Shown: piece by piece, positions 15,318 through 20,072 of the stretch | How the letters are laid out: the number at the start of each line of letters is the position of its first letter | Position numbering within the stretch: position 1 is the first letter of the stretch | NCBI GenBank assembly: GCA_035761265.1 | Contig: DASTRL010000155.1 | Span: 1 to 20,072, forward strand | DNA: 20,072 bases | Source: CADEED01 sp035761265 | GTDB taxonomy: Bacteria > Pseudomonadota > Gammaproteobacteria > Steroidobacterales > Steroidobacteraceae | Reading direction: 5' to 3' | Notes under the pieces: generated by a model | Told to the model about the DNA's origin: nothing | What the model saw: the letters and a program-made list of their open reading frames with translations, nothing else | Database searches by the model: none | Translations under genes and position numbers: made by a program

Positions 15318-16328
15318 TTATGCCGCTTTGTCGGGCGACAGTGCCTTCGCGATGACCGCCGGCAGGCCCCGGCGCATCGCAGCGGCCGCCGTCGCGATCG
15401 CCTGCGCGAATGCCAGTGCATCCGCGCTGCCGTGGCTTTTTACCACGACTGCGGTCAGTCCGACCATGCAGGCGCCGTTGTAACGCCGCGGATCCAGGCC
15501 CTCACCCACCCGGCGCAGCACCGGACTGGCTAGCAACCCGGAGAGTTTGCTGAGCGCATCACGCGTGAATTCCGCGCGCATCTGTTCGACGATGAGCTTC
15601 GCCAATCCTTCCATCGTCTTCAGCGCGACGTTGCCGGTGAAGCCATCCGTCACGACCACGTCGACGCTGCCGTCGAAGATGTTGTTGCCTTCGACGAATC
15701 CCTGGTAGTTCACGCCGGCGTGGCGGATCAGCTCGTGCGCGTCCTGCACGAGCTCGTGGCCCTTGGTTTCCTCTTCGCCGATGTTGAGCAGTCCGATGCG
15801 CGGGTTGGCGATGCCGAACACATCGCGCGCCACGATCGATCCCATGGTCGCGAACTGCGCGAGCTGCAGCGCCGTGGCCTTGGAGTTCGCGCCGAGATCC
15901 AGCATGTGCGTGTGCCCGCCATCGCGCGCCGGCACCGATGACATGATGGGCGCGCGCTCCACCGGACCCACGGTCTTGAGCACGAAGTGCGACATCGCCG
16001 TGAGCGCGCCGGTATTGCCCGCGCTCACCATGGCCGCGGCGCGGCCCTCCTTCACGAGGTCGATGGCCAGGCGCATCGAGGAGTCCTTGCGCCGCCGGAT
16101 GGCATCGCGCGGATGCTCGGACATGGCGACCACGCTCGCGGCCGCGTGCACCGCGGCGCGCGCGCGCATGTCGGGCGACGCACGCGCGAGTTCGGCCTGG
16201 ATGATCTCGGGATTGCCGACCAGGATGAGCTCGAGCTCGGGGTCGGCGGCGAGGGCGCGCAGGGCGCCGGGTACGCATTCGGGCGCACCGCGGTCACCAC
16301 TCATCACATCGACGGCGATCGACGCCAT
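15318..16328 (-). CDS. plsX: Phosphate acyltransferase PlsX
   Basis: PlsX converts acyl-ACP to acyl-phosphate for phospholipid synthesis. The 336-residue protein is full length with IAVDVMSGDRGAPE at the start (the usual MGGD is MSGD here), RRKDSSMRLAIDLVKEG, VSAGNTGALTAMS, MLDLGANSKATALQLAQFA, LLNIGEEETKGHEL and VVTDGFTGNVALKTMEG. The ATG at 16326-16328 is the only reasonable start. It sits between rpmF and fabH, the usual order for this operon. Confidence 0.98.
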   Translation of the reverse strand: MASIAVDVMSGDRGAPECVPGALRALAADPELELILVGNPEIIQAELARASPDMRARAAVHAAASVVAMSEHPRDAIRRRKDSSMRLAIDLVKEGRAAAMVSAGNTGALTAMSHFVLKTVGPVERAPIMSSVPARDGGHTHMLDLGANSKATALQLAQFATMGSIVARDVFGIANPRIGLLNIGEEETKGHELVQDAHELIRHAGVNYQGFVEGNNIFDGSVDVVVTDGFTGNVALKTMEGLAKLIVEQMRAEFTRDALSKLSGLLASPVLRRVGEGLDPRRYNGACMVGLTAVVVKSHGSADALAFAQAIATAAAAMRRGLPAVIAKALSPDKAA

Positions 16329-16337
16329 GCGCTCGCT

Positions 16338-16354
16338 GGAGCCTTCACGGCTCC
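16338..16354 (-). other. Hairpin between rpmF and plsX
   Basis: A 6-bp stem GGAGCC / GGCTCC with a 5-nt loop lies 9 nt before the plsX ATG and just after the rpmF stop. There is no T-tract, so it is not a terminator. It covers the AAGG that would be the closest ribosome binding site for plsX, so it could tune plsX translation or mRNA processing. Confidence 0.4.
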
Positions 16355-16363
16355 ACGACGGGA

Positions 16364-16558
16364 CTATTCTTCGGTCTCGACGTCGGCCGGCTTCTCGATG
16401 ACGCGCTTGCCGCGATAGAAGCCGTCAGGCGTGATCCGATGTCGCAGGTGCGTCTCGCCGGACTGCGGATCCACCGAAAGCGCGGGCTTGCTCAACCCGT
16501 CGTGCGAACGATGCATGCCGCGCTTGGACGGCGTTTTGCGACTCTTCTGAACGGCCAT
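16364..16558 (-). CDS. rpmF: Ribosomal protein bL32
   Basis: A 64-residue basic protein of the large ribosomal subunit. It begins MAVQKSRKTPSKRGMHRSHD, the typical L32 N-terminus, and has the ITPDGFYRGKRVI segment. The zinc-binding Cys residues found in some L32 forms are absent, as in most proteobacterial L32. The ATG at 16556-16558 has GAGAGGA upstream. It follows yceD by 25 nt and precedes plsX, the conserved order. Confidence 0.97.
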   Translation of the reverse strand: MAVQKSRKTPSKRGMHRSHDGLSKPALSVDPQSGETHLRHRITPDGFYRGKRVIEKPADVETEE

Positions 16559-16583
16559 GGAAACGATCCTCTCCGGGCGACGA

Positions 16584-17114
16584 TTACTTGCGTTTCAACA
16601 GTTCGCCCAACTGTGCAAACGGTTTCTGAACTTTCGGGTCCTGCGCCTCTTCCGGTTCGTCCGTTTGTCCCGGCAACCGGACCTTGCGGCGCGCGCACTC
16701 GCTGTCTTCCTCATGCCGCGGCACGTGCGGCAACGCCAGCATGATCTCTTCATCCACGAGGTCGCGAACGCTCACGCTGTCGGCCTCGACCAGAAAAACA
16801 TCCATCCCATCCGGCACGCGGTCCGCAGCGTCGTAGTCGCTGACCAGCGCGACGCGCGAATTCACCTTCACCGGCCAGCGCATCGGCTGCATGCAGCGCT
16901 GGCAAACTACTTCCGGCTGCGCGCCGACCTCGAGGTCGGCGACCGCCTGGCCCTGCTGCCTCGAGAAGCGCACGCGACCGCGGGCTTCGCCGTCCTTGCT
17001 CGTCAGCTCATGCGCAACCCTGGGCAACTCGCCGAGCGGGATCGTGAAATCCATCGCCGTCTCGGTGCCCACCAGGGTGTCGACAGGAGCGCGACGCGAC
17101 CAGCCCAGTGACAT
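16584..17114 (-). CDS. yceD: YceD / DUF177 protein (23S rRNA accumulation protein)
   Basis: The 176-residue product is the DUF177 protein that precedes rpmF in most bacteria; in E. coli it affects 23S rRNA levels. The paired Cys motif VVCQRCMQP, the LVDEEIMLALPHVPRHE segment and the C-terminal KPFAQLGELLKRK fit the family. I take ATG 17112-17114 as the start because the APVDTL segment after it aligns with the E. coli N-terminus; the frame is open to a TTG at 17147 but the promoter lies there. No ribosome binding site is visible, and the promoter would start the RNA only about 3 nt before this ATG. ATG 17052-17054 is an alternative that would shorten the protein by 20 residues. Confidence 0.9.
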   Translation of the reverse strand: MSLGWSRRAPVDTLVGTETAMDFTIPLGELPRVAHELTSKDGEARGRVRFSRQQGQAVADLEVGAQPEVVCQRCMQPMRWPVKVNSRVALVSDYDAADRVPDGMDVFLVEADSVSVRDLVDEEIMLALPHVPRHEEDSECARRKVRLPGQTDEPEEAQDPKVQKPFAQLGELLKRK

Positions 17115-17123
17115 GGGGCGCTT

Positions 17124-17152
17124 ATCATAGGTGCGACCCTCCCCCAAGTCAA
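17124..17152 (-). promoter_or_regulatory. Strong promoter for yceD-rpmF-plsX-fabH
   Basis: TTGACT (17147-17152) and TATGAT (17124-17129) are separated by exactly 17 bp on the minus strand, each one base from the sigma-70 consensus. A start point about 7 nt downstream falls near 17117, only a few bases before the yceD ATG. The AT-rich stretch upstream (TTAATGTTGTTT on this strand) could act as an UP-like element. Confidence 0.85.
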
Positions 17153-17181
17153 AACAACATTAACTCCAAGTCCTTGTTTTT

Positions 17182-17778
17182 ATGAGCCCGAAGGCCGAGC
17201 CACGTCCCCTGATCCTGGCATCCACCTCCCGCTATCGAGCCGCCCTGCTGGAGCGCCTGGGATTGCGGTTCAGCAGCGCGAGCCCGGAGGTCGACGAGTC
17301 GCAGATCCCCGGCGAGACGCCGCGCGCGCGCGCCGGCCGCCTGTCCGCGGCCAAGGCCCGCGCGGTGGCCCTGCACTACCCGGAGGCCGTGGTCATAGGC
17401 GGGGACCAGGTCGCCGCCCTCGCGGAGCGCGTGCTGCGCAAGCCGGGAGATGCCGCGACCTGCCGCGAGCAGCTGCGGCAGCTTTCCGGTTCCCGCGCGG
17501 AATTCCACACGGCCAGCACGGTGCGTTGTGAGGCGGCGGGGCTCGAACTTTCGCACCTCGACACCACCACCGTGACGCTGCGGGCGTTGAGCGATGCCGA
17601 GATCGATCGATACATCGAACGCGAACGGCCGTTCGACTGCGCCGGCGGATTCAAGGCCGAACTGCTCGGCATCTCGCTGTTCGAACGCCTGGACTCCTCC
17701 GACCCCACGGCCATCGTCGGCCTGCCGCTGATCTGGCTCGCCGGGGCGCTGCGCACCGCGGGCTTCCAGGTGCCCTAA
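17182..17778 (+). CDS. maf: Maf/YceF nucleoside triphosphate pyrophosphatase
   Basis: Maf-family enzymes hydrolyse non-standard or modified nucleoside triphosphates to monophosphates; the YceF branch prefers 7-methyl-GTP. The 198-residue protein has the N-terminal LILASTSRYRAALLERLGL motif, LSAAKARAVA (K58), the catalytic Asp75 in VIGGDQVA and the later FDCAGGFKAELLG. The YceF assignment rests on its place beside yceD and rluC, as in E. coli. The ATG at 17182 has no clear ribosome binding site, only a T-rich stretch. It is divergent from yceD and ends 4 nt before the end of rluC. Confidence 0.95.
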   Translation: MSPKAEPRPLILASTSRYRAALLERLGLRFSSASPEVDESQIPGETPRARAGRLSAAKARAVALHYPEAVVIGGDQVAALAERVLRKPGDAATCREQLRQLSGSRAEFHTASTVRCEAAGLELSHLDTTTVTLRALSDAEIDRYIERERPFDCAGGFKAELLGISLFERLDSSDPTAIVGLPLIWLAGALRTAGFQVP

Positions 17779-17782
17779 CCAC

Positions 17783-18793
17783 TCAGCGCTGCCTGTCCCC
17801 CAGCGAGTCGATGACCGCCGCGAGATCGGCCGGCAGCGGCGCACTCACCGAGAACTCCACGCCCGAACCGGGCCACACGAAGCTCACCTGGTGCGCATGC
17901 AGGAACATGCGTGCCAGGCCGGCAACCTGCATGCGCTCGTTGAATTCCGCGTCGCCGTACTTCTGGTCGCCCGCGAGCGGATGGCCGGCATGCGCGGCAT
18001 GCACGCGGATCTGGTGCGTGCGCCCGGTTTCGAGCGACACCTCGACCAGTGATGCCTTCTTGCCGAAGAACTGCACGGGCCTGAAGACGCTGACCGCCTC
18101 CTTGCCCGATGCATGCGCCTTGACCGTGCGCTCGCCGCCCACGCGGATATCGGTGCGCAAGGGGACGTCGATGCGTTTCTTGCCCAGCTCCCACTTGCCC
18201 TTCACCAGCGCGAGGTACTTCTTCTCGACTGCCCCTTCACGCATGAGCGCGTGCAGGGTGCGCAGCGCGGCGGGCTTGCGCGCCACCAGCAGCAGGCCGC
18301 TGGTGTCGCGATCCAGGCGATGCACCAGCTCGAGGTGCTCATCCGGTCGGGCGGCGCGCAGCGCCTCGATGACTCCGAAACTCACTCCGCTGCCGCCATG
18401 CACGGCCACGCCCGCCGGCTTGTCGATGACCAGCAGCTGCGCGTCCTCGTGCACGATGGCGCTCGTGATGCTGTCGAGGAGGCTCGCCGGTGCGCGCCGC
18501 GGCGGCGCCTGCGCCCCGGTCCGCACCGGCGGCACGCGCACGGTGTCGTGCGCCTGCAACCGCGTTTCGGGCCTGGCGCGTTTGCCATTCACGCGCACCT
18601 CCCCTTTGCGGATCACGCGGAAAATATGGCTTCGCGGCACGTCCTTGAGGATTCGAGCGAGGAAGTTGTCGAGTCGCTGGCCCGCCCCGCGCTCGTCGAC
18701 GGAAACCTGGCGGACTTTGAGCGGGCTCTCTGACGAGTCGGCCGGGATTTGTGGCGCGGAAACGTCGCGGGATTCGTAACGTCTTGTTTTCAC
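17783..18793 (-). CDS. rluC: 23S rRNA pseudouridine synthase RluC
   Basis: RluC makes pseudouridine at 955, 2504 and 2580 of E. coli 23S rRNA. The 336-residue protein has an N-terminal S4 RNA-binding domain (QRLDNFLARILKDVPRSHIF, then KGEVRVNG) and the RluA-type catalytic domain with HRLDRDTSGLLLV (catalytic Asp161), EKKYLALVKG and LETGRTHQIRVHAAHAGHPL. The extended N-terminus of about 28 residues is within family range. The start is GTG 18791-18793, with no strong ribosome binding site. The RluC rather than RluD assignment uses the rne/rluC/maf order known from E. coli. Confidence 0.93.
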   Translation of the reverse strand: MKTRRYESRDVSAPQIPADSSESPLKVRQVSVDERGAGQRLDNFLARILKDVPRSHIFRVIRKGEVRVNGKRARPETRLQAHDTVRVPPVRTGAQAPPRRAPASLLDSITSAIVHEDAQLLVIDKPAGVAVHGGSGVSFGVIEALRAARPDEHLELVHRLDRDTSGLLLVARKPAALRTLHALMREGAVEKKYLALVKGKWELGKKRIDVPLRTDIRVGGERTVKAHASGKEAVSVFRPVQFFGKKASLVEVSLETGRTHQIRVHAAHAGHPLAGDQKYGDAEFNERMQVAGLARMFLHAHQVSFVWPGSGVEFSVSAPLPADLAAVIDSLGDRQR

Positions 18794-18812
18794 TAAGGTC
18801 TCGGGCTATGAT
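18784..18812 (+). promoter_or_regulatory. Candidate rne promoter
   Basis: TTGTTT (18784-18789) and TATGAT (18807-18812) are 17 bp apart on the plus strand. The -10 is good and the -35 is weak. A start near 18819 would give rne a leader of about 410 nt. On the minus strand TTGCTG-17-AATCAT overlaps the same -10 and may serve rluC with a very short leader. Confidence 0.45.
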
Positions 18813-19229
18813 TCGCGCCGTCGTCGTCCCCAGCAATGCTTTTCTGCGCGTGACGACGCAATGCCGCGGTGCGCGCGAGCGCGACTTGTCTTGCATACGA
18901 CTTGTCTTGCATACAACGAATCGAACGCCCACCGCATGTTAGTTGGTCCTCGGCAACGAGGCCATCGCTCGAAGGCCCACTCGAAACGCAGCGCATGGAT
19001 GGAGATCCAAAAGACCCCTCTTGCGCGACGTCGGTGAAGTAGCCCAAAGGGTTTTGGCGCTCCGCCCCACCACGGGCGGAACACATAGACGTGAATTACA
19101 CGCCGCCCCACAACAGTCTTTGGCCTTGCGTCCTTGCACTCCGCGCCGCGCGGTCGCCTGCAATGACGCCCGCAGGGATATCCGCCGTGAGAATCGAGTT
19201 GGCCCGACAGACACTAGGGTCCAATTCAA
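18794..19229 (+). other. 436-nt non-coding interval, probable rne leader
   Basis: No convincing gene is seen here; the frames open in it lack ribosome binding sites and sensible protein composition. It holds the candidate divergent promoters at its left end, a 16-bp tandem repeat (18883-18914) and a hairpin TCCGCCC / GGGCGGA at 19061-19080. In E. coli the rne mRNA has a leader of about 360 nt through which RNase E controls its own mRNA decay; the size here is similar, but the sequence identity of that element is not shown. Confidence 0.55.
18883..18914. repeat. Perfect 16-bp tandem duplication
   Basis: GACTTGTCTTGCATAC occurs twice without spacing at 18883-18898 and 18899-18914, inside the presumed rne leader or promoter region. 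It could be a pair of protein sites or a recent slippage event. Confidence 0.95.
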
Positions 19230-20072
19230 ATGAAGAGAATGCTCGTCAATGCAACTCAGCAAGAGGAGTTGCGCGTCGCGCTGGTTGATGGCCAGAAGCT
19301 GTACGACCTGTCCATCGAAATCCCATCCAAGGAACAGAAGAAAGCCAACATCTACAAAGGACGGATCTCGCGCATCGAGCCCTCGCTCGAGGCCTGCTTC
19401 GTCGACTACGGTGCGGAACGCCACGGCTTCCTGCCGCTGAAGGAAATCTCCAAGGAATACTTCCGCAAGAATCCGGACGGCGGCCGCAGCAACATGCGCG
19501 ACCTGCTGTCCGAAGGCCAGGAAGTCATCGTCCAGGTCGAGAAAGAAGAACGCGGCAACAAGGGCGCCGCGCTCACCACGTTCATTTCCCTCGCCGGTCG
19601 CTTCCTGGTGCTGATGCCCAACAACCCTCGCGCGGGCGGCGTGTCGCGCCGCATCGAAGGCGAGGATCGCGACCAGATGCGCCAGGTCATGGACGACTTG
19701 CGCATCCCCGACGGCATGGGCGCCATCGTGCGCACGGCGGGCGTGGGCCGGGCCGTCGAGGACCTGCAGTGGGACCTGGACAACCTCAAGAGCCAGTGGG
19801 ACCAGATCGACGCGGCCACCAAGGACCGCCCCGCTCCGTATCTCGTGTATCGCGAAAGCGATGCCGTGACCCGTTCGCTGCGCGACTACCTCACCGATGA
19901 CATCGGCGAGGTGCTGGTCGACGACGATGCGACGTTCGCGACCGCGCAGGAGTACATGACGCGCTTCATGCCGCCCGAGGCGCAAAAGAAGCTGAAGCGC
20001 TACACCGACGACATCCCGCTGTTCACGCGCTTCCAGATCGAAAGCCAGATCGAGTCGGCGTACGCCCAGAAG
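19230..20072 (+). CDS. rne: Ribonuclease E, 5' part (cut by window edge)
   Basis: RNase E is the essential endonuclease that organises the RNA degradosome. The visible 281 residues start MKRMLVNATQQEELRVALVD and contain the S1 domain (KANIYKGRISRIEPSLEACF, then GFLPLKEI) and the 5' sensor / RNase H-like region (GRFLVLMPNNPRAGGVSRRI, then EALQ-type linker and ESDAVTRSLRDYL). The catalytic Asp residues (303 and 346 in E. coli) and the zinc link lie beyond the window. RNase G is a possible alternative, but the spacing to divergent rluC is that of rne. The ATG at 19230 has no clear ribosome binding site, which fits a leader-controlled gene. Confidence 0.95.
   Translation, partial: MKRMLVNATQQEELRVALVDGQKLYDLSIEIPSKEQKKANIYKGRISRIEPSLEACFVDYGAERHGFLPLKEISKEYFRKNPDGGRSNMRDLLSEGQEVIVQVEKEERGNKGAALTTFISLAGRFLVLMPNNPRAGGVSRRIEGEDRDQMRQVMDDLRIPDGMGAIVRTAGVGRAVEDLQWDLDNLKSQWDQIDAATKDRPAPYLVYRESDAVTRSLRDYLTDDIGEVLVDDDATFATAQEYMTRFMPPEAQKKLKRYTDDIPLFTRFQIESQIESAYAQK

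Noticed and set aside
18943..19233. 96-codon open frame in the rne leader
   Set aside because: No ribosome binding site, composition unlike a protein, and it runs into the rne start; better read as non-coding leader.

Overview
The window is GC-rich DNA, densely coding on both strands, from a proteobacterium. The right third has the gene order rne / rluC / maf (yceF) / yceD / rpmF / plsX / fabH, which is the E. coli-type gammaproteobacterial order. The LexA protein and its CTG-N10-CAG operator are of the E. coli type, and a short OprI/Lpp-like lipoprotein is present. I infer a high-GC gammaproteobacterium, perhaps of the Xanthomonadales/Nevskiales/Steroidobacter kind. The genus cannot be fixed from this sequence.

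Layout. (1) 1-6121, all minus strand, is a DNA-damage mutagenesis cassette read lexA > DUF3224 protein > imuA > imuB > dnaE2 (imuC); dnaE2 runs off the left edge. A consensus-like lexA promoter carries a LexA box in its spacer. No second LexA box was seen inside the cassette, so it may be one SOS-controlled unit. A 152-bp inverted-repeat element sits exactly between imuB and dnaE2 and supplies the dnaE2 start codon. (2) 6146-7789 (+) is a PYROXD2-like FAD oxidoreductase, divergent from lexA. (3) 8000-8311 (+) is an OprI/Lpp-like alanine-zipper lipoprotein followed by a strong intrinsic terminator. (4) 8390-14289 is a signalling block: a PAS histidine kinase (minus), then four plus-strand genes coding for REC-PAS-histidine kinase, REC-HDOD, REC with a degenerate HD-GYP domain, and REC with a coiled-coil/acidic tail. 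The first three of these four overlap by 4 bp at each junction. No DNA-binding output domain is present, so this looks like a phosphorelay that works through protein contacts. (5) 14329-17114 (minus) is yceD-rpmF-plsX-fabH, linking ribosomal protein L32 with phospholipid and fatty acid initiation, read from a near-consensus promoter. (6) 17182-17778 (+) is maf and 17783-18793 (minus) is rluC, convergent with a 4-bp gap. (7) 18794-19229 is a long non-coding interval, the probable rne leader, with a perfect 16-bp tandem repeat; rne starts at 19230 and runs off the right edge.

Points that stand out: the repeat element at the dnaE2 start; the DUF3224 gene inside an SOS cassette; the receiver-rich phosphorelay with an inactivated HD-GYP domain; a recurrent TTGTTAG word that always follows the transcribed strand and accounts for most TTA leucine codons; and a promoter that would give an almost leaderless yceD mRNA.
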